Origin: Acidimicrobiia bacterium
Lineage (GTDB): Bacteria > Actinomycetota > Acidimicrobiia > Acidimicrobiales > JACDCH01
DNA length: 9,243 nt
Reading direction: 5' to 3'
Assembly (NCBI GenBank): GCA_013694495.1
Contig: JACDCH010000210.1
Span: 1-9,243, forward strand
Positions within the stretch are counted from its first letter, which is position 1. Each line of letters opens with the position of its first letter. A model generated the notes under the pieces. That model saw only the letters and a list, made by a program, of their open reading frames with translations. It ran no database searches and had not been told where the DNA came from. The position numbers and the translations under genes are program-made. Below are positions 1 through 6,052 of this stretch, in pieces.

Positions 1-1112
1 ACCGGCGCCGGGTCCTCGGGGTGCAGCGGGCCGAGGCGGAGCGCGGCGTGGCGGCAGTGCTCGCCGAGCTCGAGCGGCTGCGGTCGAGCGGGCGCGACCG
101 GCGTGACGTGGTGGTGTCCGTCGAGGCCGGCGCCGCCGGGGCGGTCGAGCTCGAGATCACCTACGTGGTGGCCGGCGCCGGCTGGCGCCCGACCTACGAC
201 GTGCGGGTCGACGGCGACGGCGGCCCGCTCACGCTCACGTGGGGGGCGGTGCTCACCCAGGCCACGGGCGAGGACTGGCCGGCGTGCGAGCTGACCGTGT
301 CGACGGCGCAGCCCCAGTTCGCGACGAGGGTGCCCGAGCTCGACCCGTGGTGGATCGGCGCCTACGAGCCGGTCCGGGCGAAGTCCCGGATGGCGGGCGG
401 CGCCCTGCCGCCACCGGCCGCGGCGCCGATGATGGCGATGCAAGCGGAGTCGGCGGCGTACGTGGTCGAGGACGTCGTCGCCGACGTCGTCGAGACCACC
501 CTCGCTGCGTCGTGGCGGCTGCCCCGGCCCACCGCCGTCCCCGGCGACGGCGCGCCGCACCGGGCCGTGCTGGCCACGGCCGAGCTCGAGTCGCGCCTCG
601 ACCACGTGTCGGCCCCGGCCGTCGCCACCGAGGTGCACCTGCGGGCGATGGTCACGAACTCCACCGGTCGGGCCCTGCTGCCCGGCACGGCGTCGGTGTA
701 CCTCGACGACGCCTTCGTCGGCACCGCCACCATCGACGGCGTGGCGCCGGGCGACGACCTCGAGCTCGCCCTCGGCGTCGACGACCGGGTCGTGGCCGAG
801 CGCGAGCTCGTGCGGCGCGACGCCGACAAGCGGCGCCTCGGCTCCACACGCGGCGCCCACGAGGCGTGGAAGATCGACGTCACCAACCACCGGACGGCCC
901 CGATCTCCCTCGTCGTCAGGGATCGGGTCCCCACCTCGCGCCACGCCGACGTCAAGGTGGTCGACGTGAAGCTCCGCCCCGAGCCCCACGAGGCCGACGA
1001 CCTCGGCCGCATCGAGTGGCGGGCCGAGGTCGCCCCCGCCGCCACCTGGTCCGCCGAGGTCGCGTTCGGCGTCGAGCACCCCAAGGACCTGCCGGTCAGC
1101 GGCTGGCGCTGA
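1..1112 (+). CDS. DUF4139 domain protein, mucoidy-inhibitor MuiA-like (5' partial)
   Basis: The frame is open to the left edge (first full codon at base 3, reading RRRVLG before the GTG at 21), so the true N-terminus lies outside the window and the GTG at 21 is probably not the start. The first visible residues (about 40) are rich in E, R, L and A, like the end of the coiled coil that precedes DUF4139 in MuiA-type proteins. The DUF4139 hallmark follows: ITYVVAGAGWRPTYDVRVDG, then a TQATGEDW segment. The C-terminal half has the family's usual features: a PGTASVYLDDAFVGTA strand pair, VDDRVVAERELV, and a last module with VVRDRVPTSRHADVKV, ending GVEHPKDLPVSGWR. A low-complexity P/A/M-rich linker sits near bases 395-445. 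Family role is poorly defined; the name comes from a mucoidy phenotype and no enzymatic activity is established. No signal peptide can be judged. The gene converges on the next one, 19 bases away. Confidence 0.82.
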   Translation, partial: RRRVLGVQRAEAERGVAAVLAELERLRSSGRDRRDVVVSVEAGAAGAVELEITYVVAGAGWRPTYDVRVDGDGGPLTLTWGAVLTQATGEDWPACELTVSTAQPQFATRVPELDPWWIGAYEPVRAKSRMAGGALPPPAAAPMMAMQAESAAYVVEDVVADVVETTLAASWRLPRPTAVPGDGAPHRAVLATAELESRLDHVSAPAVATEVHLRAMVTNSTGRALLPGTASVYLDDAFVGTATIDGVAPGDDLELALGVDDRVVAERELVRRDADKRRLGSTRGAHEAWKIDVTNHRTAPISLVVRDRVPTSRHADVKVVDVKLRPEPHEADDLGRIEWRAEVAPAATWSAEVAFGVEHPKDLPVSGWR

Positions 1113-1131
1113 CCCACCGGCCCGCCGCCCG

Positions 1132-1632
1132 TCAGAGCTCGAGCAGGACCGCACCGGCGGCGTCGAGGATCTCCAGCCGCGGGGGCTCGGGGGCGACGGC
1201 CGCGACGCTCCAGTAGGCGGTGAACAGGAGCTCGTCCCGGCCGTCGAGGGGCTGCAGCTCGCCGGCGACGGGCTCGCCCTCGTCGGGCACGAACCGCACC
1301 GACGCGGCCTCGGGCGGCGCCAACCCGGCGGCGGCGAACTCGGCGTCGCCCTCGCCGCCGCCGAACGGGAGCACGAACCCGAGCCCGCCGCCGATCGGCC
1401 CGCAGGAGCCGGTGCCGCGGTCGGCGGCCTCCAGCTCGACGCAGAACCCGCCGAAGTCGGGGCGGATGCGCACGGTCGTGTCGTGGGGGCCGATGGCCAC
1501 CTGCAGCTCGACGGGCTCGAGCACCTCGACCCCCTCCTCGGTCTGGCTCGCGCCGACGGCGACGACGACGGCGATGGGCGCCAGGAGCAGCAGCCCGACA
1601 CCGAGCCGCTTCAGCCAGCGCACCGCGGTCAC
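1132..1632 (-). CDS. Small signal-anchored exported protein, unknown function
   Basis: A 166-residue protein. The frame stays open as far as 2277, but the start is placed at the GTG at 1632 because a ribosome binding site (AAAGGGTGG, bases 1640-1648) lies 7 bases upstream and because the anchor is then at the N-terminus. Residues 1-10 (VTAVRWLKRL) are basic, and residues 11-28 form a hydrophobic helix (GVGLLLLAPIAVVVAVGA), so this is a signal anchor or uncleaved signal peptide with the rest outside the membrane. The exported part is acidic, glycine-rich and probably all beta. It carries two cysteines (in GGFCVEL and GSCGPI, 13 residues apart) that could form a disulfide. I do not recognise the domain. 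It is the downstream member of a same-strand pair with the gene at 1763-2191, whose N-terminus is nearly the same; a 130-base gap separates them. A second in-frame GTG at 1623 would align exactly with the neighbour's start but is less well placed relative to the ribosome binding site. Confidence 0.68.
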   Translation of the reverse strand: MTAVRWLKRLGVGLLLLAPIAVVVAVGASQTEEGVEVLEPVELQVAIGPHDTTVRIRPDFGGFCVELEAADRGTGSCGPIGGGLGFVLPFGGGEGDAEFAAAGLAPPEAASVRFVPDEGEPVAGELQPLDGRDELLFTAYWSVAAVAPEPPRLEILDAAGAVLLEL

Positions 1633-1639
1633 TCGCTGA

Positions 1640-1648
1640 CCACCCTTT
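1640..1648 (-). promoter_or_regulatory. Ribosome binding site deciding the GTG start at 1632
   Basis: On the minus strand AAAGGGTGG ends 7 bases before the GTG. It supports a 166-residue product rather than the long upstream-open frame. Confidence 0.55.
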
Positions 1649-1733
1649 GCGCCGACGCGGTGACCGCCCGACCGAGCGAGCTTCTGGCGGTGCGCGAGGG
1701 GGACGACCGCGAGCTCGCCGGGCGAGGATGGGT

Positions 1734-1753
1734 TCGGGGGGCGCAGCCCCCGA
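1734..1753 (-). other. GC-rich stem-loop after the PPC-like gene
   Basis: A perfect 7-bp stem (TCGGGGG / CCCCCGA) with a 6-base loop lies 9 bases beyond the stop codon of the gene at 1763-2191. There is no T-run after it on the minus strand, so it is at best a partial terminator, attenuator or mRNA-end stabiliser between the two small genes. Such hairpins arise easily in GC-rich DNA. Confidence 0.3.
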
Positions 1754-1762
1754 GCAGGGGCG

Positions 1763-2191
1763 TCACGGCCCGTCGAGGTGGATCGAGTAGGTGCCGGGCC
1801 GGCCGCCCAGCTCCCGGACCTCCACTCGGACGGCCTGCCCGTCGTCGAGCGAGAGGGCGAGCTCGGGGTCGAGGCTGCCGTTGGCGTCGTCGATGTACCC
1901 GAGCTGCTCGCCGGTCTCGACGTCGAGGGCGGTGAGGGTGGTGTCGATGCCGTCGCCCCGCACGCCCACCACGACGTCACGGCCGGTGCCGACCACGTCG
2001 TAGGCGGCGACGCCGTTGAAGGCGAGCTCGCCGTCGAGGTCGTCGCCGAGGGCCAGGGGGCCGCCGTCGAGGTCGGGGTCGACCGCCTCGAGGCCGGGGT
2101 CGGGCTCGGGGTCGGGCCAGGCGAGCACCGCCACCACGGCCGGGGGCGCGACCAGCAGCGCCGCGACTCCGATCCTCCGCAACCACCGCAC
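1763..2191 (-). CDS. Signal-anchored protein with PPC-like beta-sandwich domain
   Basis: A 142-residue protein. The frame is open to 2401, but GTG at 2191 is chosen because a strong ribosome binding site (GAGGGGAG, 2198-2205) lies 6 bases upstream and the anchor then starts the protein. Residues 1-6 are VRWLRR; residues 7-25 are hydrophobic (IGVAALLVAPPAVVAVLAW); a short acidic-proline stalk (PDPEPDPG) follows. Residues 40-142 show the pattern of bacterial pre-peptidase C-terminal domains: a GELAFNGVAAYDVVGTG opening, alternating VVVGVRG strands, a DTTLTALDVETGEQLGYIDD turn, then LSLDDGQAVRVEV and a GTYSIHLDGP end. In known proteins PPC domains are accessory, non-catalytic beta-sandwiches on secreted enzymes; here no enzyme is attached. 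The topology implies an extracytoplasmic domain tethered to the membrane. The gene faces away from the padR promoter region and leads a two-gene set with 1132-1632. The PPC assignment is by pattern only. Confidence 0.66.
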   Translation of the reverse strand: MRWLRRIGVAALLVAPPAVVAVLAWPDPEPDPGLEAVDPDLDGGPLALGDDLDGELAFNGVAAYDVVGTGRDVVVGVRGDGIDTTLTALDVETGEQLGYIDDANGSLDPELALSLDDGQAVRVEVRELGGRPGTYSIHLDGP

Positions 2192-2197
2192 TCGCGT

Positions 2198-2205
2198 CTC
2201 CCCTC
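2198..2205 (-). promoter_or_regulatory. Ribosome binding site deciding the GTG start at 2191
   Basis: GAGGGGAG on the minus strand, 6 bases before the GTG. It argues against using the start at 2401, whose extra 70 residues would overlap the divergent promoter and part of padR. Confidence 0.6.
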
Positions 2206-2287
2206 GCCGCCCTCGTCGCTTCGACGCCGACCGGGCCGGCGGGGTTCCACGCCGCACCGTCTTGGTGATGTTGCCACGAACGGGAGG

Positions 2288-2316
2288 TTGACGTTCGGGG
2301 TCGATCACCGTATGTT
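2288..2316 (+). promoter_or_regulatory. Sigma70-type promoter of the padR-ino1 operon
   Basis: A -35 box TTGACG (2288-2293) and a -10 box TATGTT (2311-2316) are separated by exactly 17 bases. Five of six -35 bases and four of six -10 bases match consensus, which stands out against the GC-rich surroundings. Transcription would begin near 2323, giving a leader of about 60 bases before the padR ATG. No comparably clear promoter was seen for the divergent gene at 2191. Confidence 0.6.
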
Positions 2317-2325
2317 GCTGCGGGT

Positions 2326-2348
2326 CGATGTATCGAAGCGATGCATCG
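2326..2348. promoter_or_regulatory. Candidate operator: 23-bp imperfect palindrome in the padR leader
   Basis: CGATGTATCG (2326-2335), spacer AAG, CGATGCATCG (2339-2348). The two 10-base arms differ at one position, so the site reads both as a near-direct repeat and as a near-perfect inverted repeat. It sits a few bases after the predicted transcription start, where a bound repressor would block initiation or early elongation. PadR proteins typically bind dyad sites at their own promoters, so PadR is the natural candidate ligand; this is inference from position. Confidence 0.5.
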
Positions 2349-2384
2349 GACCGCCCCCTCCATCCGACGACCCAGAAGAGCCCG

Positions 2385-2975
2385 ATGCTCGACCTCGCCA
2401 TCCTCGGCCTGCTCCGCGACCGCGAACGCCACGGCTACGAGCTGCGCAAGCAGCTCGGTGAGCTGCTCGGCTCGCGGGGCGCGATGTCCTTCGGCTCGCT
2501 GTATCCGGCCCTCGCCCGGCTCGAGAAGGCGGGGCTGGTCAAGGCGGTCGAGGCGAACGTCGCCGTGCCGCCGGTGCCGTCGTCGGGCTCGCTCGCCGGC
2601 GAGCTGGCCGCCTTCCGGGTGCGCCCAGCGGCCACCAGCACGGCCGGGCGGTCGAAGAAGGTCTACGGCATCACCGAGGCCGGCGACGCCCAGCTCCGCA
2701 CGCTCCTCGCCGAGGGTCCAACCGACGAGCGCACGTTCGGCGTGCAGCTCGCCTTCTGCCGGCACCTCCCCCCGCTCGAGCGCCTCGCCCTGTTCGAGCG
2801 GCGCCGTCGCCAGCTCGCCGAGGAGCTCGAGGCCCGCACCGCCACCGCCACCCGGCTCGACCGCTACCTCGGCGCCCTGCGCGACCGAGACACCCGCCAC
2901 CTCACCAACGACCTCGCCTGGCTCGACGAGCTGATCCTCAGCGAACAGGCAGCAATCCAGGAGGACCAGCCATGA
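2385..2975 (+). CDS. PadR-family transcriptional regulator, ino1-linked
   Basis: A 196-residue protein starting at the ATG at 2385; it begins MLDLAILGLL, the standard PadR opening. The longer frame from 2328 would start inside the palindrome and is rejected. The upstream site is a weak AGAAGAG. Residues 1-55 form the winged helix (HGYELRKQL, then SFGSLYPALARLEKAGLV recognition region); the second wing strand is at KKVYGITEAGDAQL (residues 91-104). Between them is a long loop (about residues 56-90) rich in V, P, S, G and A, some 25-30 residues longer than in short PadR proteins. Residues 105-190 form the helical dimerisation domain, rich in E, R and L. The stop overlaps the ino1 start (ATGA), so the two are translationally coupled. 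A PadR gene beside ino1 also occurs in mycobacteria (Rv0047c-Rv0046c), which supports a role in controlling inositol phosphate synthesis. Effector unknown. Confidence 0.88.
   Translation: MLDLAILGLLRDRERHGYELRKQLGELLGSRGAMSFGSLYPALARLEKAGLVKAVEANVAVPPVPSSGSLAGELAAFRVRPAATSTAGRSKKVYGITEAGDAQLRTLLAEGPTDERTFGVQLAFCRHLPPLERLALFERRRRQLAEELEARTATATRLDRYLGALRDRDTRHLTNDLAWLDELILSEQAAIQEDQP
2959..2964 (+). promoter_or_regulatory. Consensus ribosome binding site of ino1
   Basis: AGGAGG, 7 bases before the ATG at 2972 and inside the 3' end of padR. It is the strongest ribosome binding site in the window, much better than that of padR, so ino1 is probably translated far more than its regulator from the shared mRNA. 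Confidence 0.75.
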
Positions 2976-4057
2976 CCAAGAGCATCCGCCTCGCCATCGC
3001 CGGCATGGGCAACTGCGCGAGCTCGCTCGTGCAGGGCATCCACTTCTACCGCGACGCCGATCCGGCCGAGCCGGTGCCCGGCCTCATGCACGTCGACCTC
3101 GGCGGCTACCACGTGGGCGCCATCGACCTCGTGGCCGCGTTCGACGTCGACGCCACCAAGGTCGGCCTCGACGCCTCGAAGGCGCTGCTGGCCCCGATCA
3201 ACAACACGATCCAGTTCTGCGAGGTGCCCCACCTCGGCATCGAGGTGCAGCGGGGCCCGACCCTCGACGGCTTCGGCGAGTTCTACCGCGAGGTGGCCGA
3301 GGAGTCGGCCGCGCCGCCCATCGACGTCGCCCAGGCGCTGCGCGACGCCAAGGCCGACGTCCTCGTGTCCTACCTCCCGGTGGGCTCCGAGGACGCGCAG
3401 CGGTACTACGCCCAGGCCTGCCTCGACGCCGGCGTGGCCTTCGTCAACGCCATCCCGGTGTTCATCGCCTCCGACCCCGTGTGGGCCGAGAAGTTCCGCG
3501 TCGCCGGCCTGCCGATCGTCGGCGACGACATCAAGAGCCAGGTCGGCGCCACGATCGTGCACCGCACCCTGGCCCGCCTGTTCGAGGACCGCGGCACCAC
3601 GATCGACCACACGTACCAGCTGAACTTCGGCGGGAACATGGACTTCATGAACATGCTCGAGCGGAAGCGGCTGAAGTCGAAGAAGATCTCCAAGACGCAG
3701 TCGGTCACCTCGCAGATCGACCAGAGCATCAGCCAACGCGACGTGCACATCGGCCCGTCGGACCACGTGCCCTGGCTCGAGGACCGCAAGTGGGCCTACA
3801 TCCGCCTCGAGGGCCGCAACTTCGGCGACGTCCCCCTCGTCGCCGAGCTCAAGCTCGAGGTCCACGACTCGCCCAACTCCGCGGGCGTGATCATCGACGC
3901 CGTGCGCTGCGCCAAGATCGGTCTCGACCGGGGCATGGGCGGCCCGCTCGAGGGGCCGTCAGCCTACTTCATGAAGAGCCCGGCCGTGCAGTACCGCGAC
4001 GAGATCGCCCGCGAGCTCGTCGAGGCCTACGCCCGCCAGGACGCCGAGCTCCGCTAG
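2972..4057 (+). CDS. ino1: Inositol-3-phosphate synthase (EC 5.5.1.4)
   Basis: Converts D-glucose 6-phosphate to 1D-myo-inositol 3-phosphate by NAD-dependent oxidation, aldol cyclisation and reduction in the cytoplasm. In actinobacteria this feeds phosphatidylinositol, its mannosides and mycothiol. The 361-residue protein has the length of the short prokaryotic form. Visible motifs: NAD-binding IAGMGNCASSL (residues 9-19); PINNT (75-79); LVSYLPVGSEDAQRYYA (131-147); GDDIKSQVGATI (184-195); LNFGGNMDFMNM (217-228); the active-site loop KSKKISKTQSVTS (235-247); and LEVHDSPNSAGVIIDAVR (295-312). These catalytic and cofactor regions look intact. The start is fixed by the AGGAGG site and the 4-base overlap with padR. 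Expected to be controlled by PadR from the shared promoter. No convincing terminator follows; there is only a 4-bp hairpin at 4065-4076. Confidence 0.97.
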   Translation: MTKSIRLAIAGMGNCASSLVQGIHFYRDADPAEPVPGLMHVDLGGYHVGAIDLVAAFDVDATKVGLDASKALLAPINNTIQFCEVPHLGIEVQRGPTLDGFGEFYREVAEESAAPPIDVAQALRDAKADVLVSYLPVGSEDAQRYYAQACLDAGVAFVNAIPVFIASDPVWAEKFRVAGLPIVGDDIKSQVGATIVHRTLARLFEDRGTTIDHTYQLNFGGNMDFMNMLERKRLKSKKISKTQSVTSQIDQSISQRDVHIGPSDHVPWLEDRKWAYIRLEGRNFGDVPLVAELKLEVHDSPNSAGVIIDAVRCAKIGLDRGMGGPLEGPSAYFMKSPAVQYRDEIARELVEAYARQDAELR

Positions 4058-4090
4058 GAGGTCGGCCCTTTCGGGCGGCCCATCGGGACG

Positions 4091-4119
4091 TTGACGGCCG
4101 CGTGGCCCGGCCTGATGCT
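4091..4119 (+). promoter_or_regulatory. Possible promoter giving a leaderless transcript for the gene at 4126
   Basis: TTGACG (4091-4096), a 17-base spacer, then GATGCT (4114-4119, three of six matches to the -10 consensus). The predicted start point is at or within a base or two of the ATG at 4126. That would explain why no ribosome binding site precedes this gene. Leaderless mRNAs are common in actinobacteria. The -35 is good; the -10 is weak. Confidence 0.35.
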
Positions 4120-4125
4120 CGGGCC

Positions 4126-5256
4126 ATGCCGGCCACCGTCAACCGAGGCGACAAGAACGCCGACGTCGCGCTGCTCCAGCAGCTCCTGCGTGACCTCGGG
4201 TACTACGGGGGCAAGGTCGACCGCGACTTCGGCCCCATCACCGAGGACGCCGTCCAGCGCTACCAGGGCGACCACGGCCTCCGCGGCGTCGAGGACGGCA
4301 CGTGCGGGCCGGCGACCTGGCGCAGCCTCGAGGGCCAGTTCGGCGACCTCGAAGGGCTGCGCTCCGACGCCAGCGTCGAGCGCTACGTCGGTGCCTCGTA
4401 CGGCATCTGGCACTCGTCGTACAGCAGTCCCGAGGACCGCCTCGCCGCCATGGAGAGCGCGGCCAACGGCGAGCTGTCAGCCGTCGGCGTGCCGCACGTC
4501 GCCTTCGCGTTCGACACGGCGCTCGCCGCCGGCAACGCCGTCTTCGACCACGAGATCTGGACCGCCCAGGTGGCCCGCGAGTGGTTCGAGACCGACGTCG
4601 CCGAGTCGCTGTCGGAGGACAACCAGCGCGAGATCGTCGACACCGTGTACCACGAGGCCCGGCACGCCGAGCAGTGGTACAACATCTTGCGCCTCATGGC
4701 GGGGCTGCACTCGCTCCAGGCCGACGGCCAGTTCCAGCTGCCCGACGGCTCGTGGAGCACCGCGGTCGTCGACCAGCGAGCCATCGCCGCCGCCGTCGCC
4801 GATCCGATGCTGCAGAGCACCCGGACCAACGGCGCGGCCGTCGACTGGTACGAGAGCTTCTTCGGGTCGGGCAGCGCGAACCGCGACGCCGTCCTCGGGA
4901 GCATCAGCGACGCCGACGACACGAACGACCGCCACGGCGAGTACCGCACCGGGCTCCCCGAGGAAGCGGACTCGTGGGACACAGGGGGCAACGTCCAGCG
5001 TGAGTACCGGCAGTACGGCGCAGGCGGCGGCCCGCACGACCAGCCGACGCTGCGTCGCGGCGACGACGACAACGCCCACGTCGTCCACCTGCAGCAGCTG
5101 CTCCAGCTGCGGGGCTACTACCTCGGCCACCAGGTCGACGGCGACTTCGGCGAGCACACCGAGGAGGCCGTGCGGTCGCTGCAGCAGTACGCGCAGGTGC
5201 AGGGCGACGAGGAAGGCGTGGCAGGGCCGGCCACCTGGGAGGAGCTCCTCCCGTAG
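4126..5256 (+). CDS. Protein with two peptidoglycan-binding-like domains flanking a putative HExxHxxQ zincin
   Basis: A 376-residue protein; ATG at 4126 is chosen because it falls just before the first domain. The frame is open upstream, but that stretch is only a shadow of ino1. Residues 4-68 form a PG_binding_1-like domain (VNRGDKNADVALLQQLL, DRDFGPITEDAVQRYQ, CGPATWRSL). Residues 308-376 form a second copy (LRRGDDDNAHVVHLQQLL, DGDFGEHTEEAVRSLQ, AGPATWEELLP). Between them, a mostly helical region contains DTVYHEARHAEQWYNI, with H176-E177-A-R-H180 fitting the zinc-protease HExxH pattern and Q183 extending it to HExxHxxQ. About 100 residues on, GEYRTGLPEEADSW (271-284) offers acidic residues (E279, E280, D282) that could complete the site, as in DUF4157-type minor zincins. 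There is no signal peptide or membrane segment. Possible roles: cell-wall-active protease or lysin, or a cargo exported by a non-Sec route. PG-binding domains are sure; the enzyme is inferred. Confidence 0.8.
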   Translation: MPATVNRGDKNADVALLQQLLRDLGYYGGKVDRDFGPITEDAVQRYQGDHGLRGVEDGTCGPATWRSLEGQFGDLEGLRSDASVERYVGASYGIWHSSYSSPEDRLAAMESAANGELSAVGVPHVAFAFDTALAAGNAVFDHEIWTAQVAREWFETDVAESLSEDNQREIVDTVYHEARHAEQWYNILRLMAGLHSLQADGQFQLPDGSWSTAVVDQRAIAAAVADPMLQSTRTNGAAVDWYESFFGSGSANRDAVLGSISDADDTNDRHGEYRTGLPEEADSWDTGGNVQREYRQYGAGGGPHDQPTLRRGDDDNAHVVHLQQLLQLRGYYLGHQVDGDFGEHTEEAVRSLQQYAQVQGDEEGVAGPATWEELLP

Positions 5257-5265
5257 GCATGCACC

Positions 5266-5287
5266 CCCCGCTGCCTGATCAGCGGGG
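5266..5287 (+). promoter_or_regulatory. 8-bp hairpin covering the ribosome binding site of the methyltransferase gene
   Basis: CCCCGCTG (5266-5273), a 6-base loop CCTGAT, and CAGCGGGG (5280-5287) form a perfect stem 9 bases past the previous stop codon. Its 3' arm ends in the GGGG of the ribosome binding site GGGGAGA (5284-5290). It could be a terminator for the upstream gene, but no T-run follows, or it could restrain translation initiation downstream. Confidence 0.45.
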
Positions 5288-5299
5288 AGACTGTCGGCC

Positions 5300-6028
5300 G
5301 TGGCCGATACGCCTGAGCTCACCGCCCGCAGCTTCACCGGTTGGCCGGCCTGGGCCGACCTCACCCTCGACGTCGTCCACTACGGGCCCGACATCCCGAC
5401 CGAGGCCGACCTCCGCCTCCTCGGGCGGCTCGATGCCAAGCGCATCCTCGAGCTGGGGTGCGGCGGCGGCCCGGTGTCGGTCGCCATGGCCAAGCAGGGC
5501 GCCAAGGTCATCGCCGTCGACGGCTCCGCCGAGCAGCTCGGCCACGCCCGCCGCCTGTGTGAGCGCGAGGAGGTCACCGTCGAGCTCCACCAGGGCGACC
5601 TGGCCGACCTCGCCTTCGTGCGAGCCGACACGATCGACGCCGCGGTCTCGGTGTACTCACTCGGCATGGTGGCCGACCTCGACCGCGTCTTCCGCCAGGT
5701 CCACCGGGTCCTGAAGCCCGAGGCGCCGTTCGTCCTCTCGCTGCCCCACCCGGCGTGGCGGGCCGTCGACCGCAACGAGCCGCCGTCCCTGCGCCGCTCG
5801 TACTGGGAGCGGGCCGCCGTGCACTGGCACGACGGCGTGGAGGCCGGCGCCGACCACCCCGTCACGATCGCCGACCTCTTCACCAGCCTCACCCGCGCCA
5901 ACTTCCGGGTGGACACGCTGCTCGAGCCCGAGCCGGCCCGCACCACCGCCCGCTCCCGGTGGTGGCACCCCACGATGGCCCAGGTCCCCAGCACGCTCAT
6001 CGTCCGGGCCCGCAAGCACGGCACCTGA
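5300..6028 (+). CDS. Class I SAM-dependent methyltransferase
   Basis: A 242-residue soluble protein starting at GTG 5300, 9 bases after GGGGAGA. Residues 49-57 (ILELGCGGG) form the SAM-binding glycine loop (motif I). D74 in VIAVDGSAEQ is the usual acidic residue that binds the SAM ribose. HQGDLADLAF (97-106) places D100 near the adenine. SVYSLGMVADLDRVFRQVHRVLKP (117-140) is the family's strand 4 to helix region, and FVLSLPHPAW (144-153) is strand 5. This is the Methyltransf_11/25 fold, of full length, with a C-terminal cap (residues 155-215) likely to choose the substrate. The substrate cannot be read from the sequence: small-molecule, quinone or lipid acceptors are all possible. The opening SFTGWPAWADLTLDVVHYGPDIPTE seems a conserved lead-in rather than an added domain. 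It may be cotranscribed with the upstream gene (43-base gap). It converges on the minus-strand genes. Confidence 0.88.
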   Translation: MADTPELTARSFTGWPAWADLTLDVVHYGPDIPTEADLRLLGRLDAKRILELGCGGGPVSVAMAKQGAKVIAVDGSAEQLGHARRLCEREEVTVELHQGDLADLAFVRADTIDAAVSVYSLGMVADLDRVFRQVHRVLKPEAPFVLSLPHPAWRAVDRNEPPSLRRSYWERAAVHWHDGVEAGADHPVTIADLFTSLTRANFRVDTLLEPEPARTTARSRWWHPTMAQVPSTLIVRARKHGT

Positions 6029-6052
6029 CCGCCAGGGCGTGACGGGAAGGGG

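Noticed and set aside
1096..1112. Hairpin TCAGCG/CGCTGA over the stop codon of the DUF4139 gene
   Set aside because: A 6-bp stem without a T-tail inside coding sequence; expected by chance.
1633..2277. Long N-terminal extension of the minus-strand frame ending at 1132
   Set aside because: The extension is an S/T/P/R-rich out-of-frame reading of the PPC-like gene. A ribosome binding site and anchor sequence mark the start at 1632.
2328..2384. Upstream ATG start for padR
   Set aside because: It would begin within the palindrome a few bases after the predicted transcription start, without a ribosome binding site, and add 19 residues not typical of PadR. The ATG at 2385 gives the standard MLDLAILGLL opening.
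4065..4076. Small hairpin GCCC-TTTC-GGGC after ino1
   Set aside because: Only 4 bp, with no T-run; too weak to call a terminator in this base composition.
3481..4125. Extension of the PG-binding/zincin frame through ino1
   Set aside because: The 215 extra residues are an R/P/H-rich shadow of ino1 with no hydrophobic signal segment.
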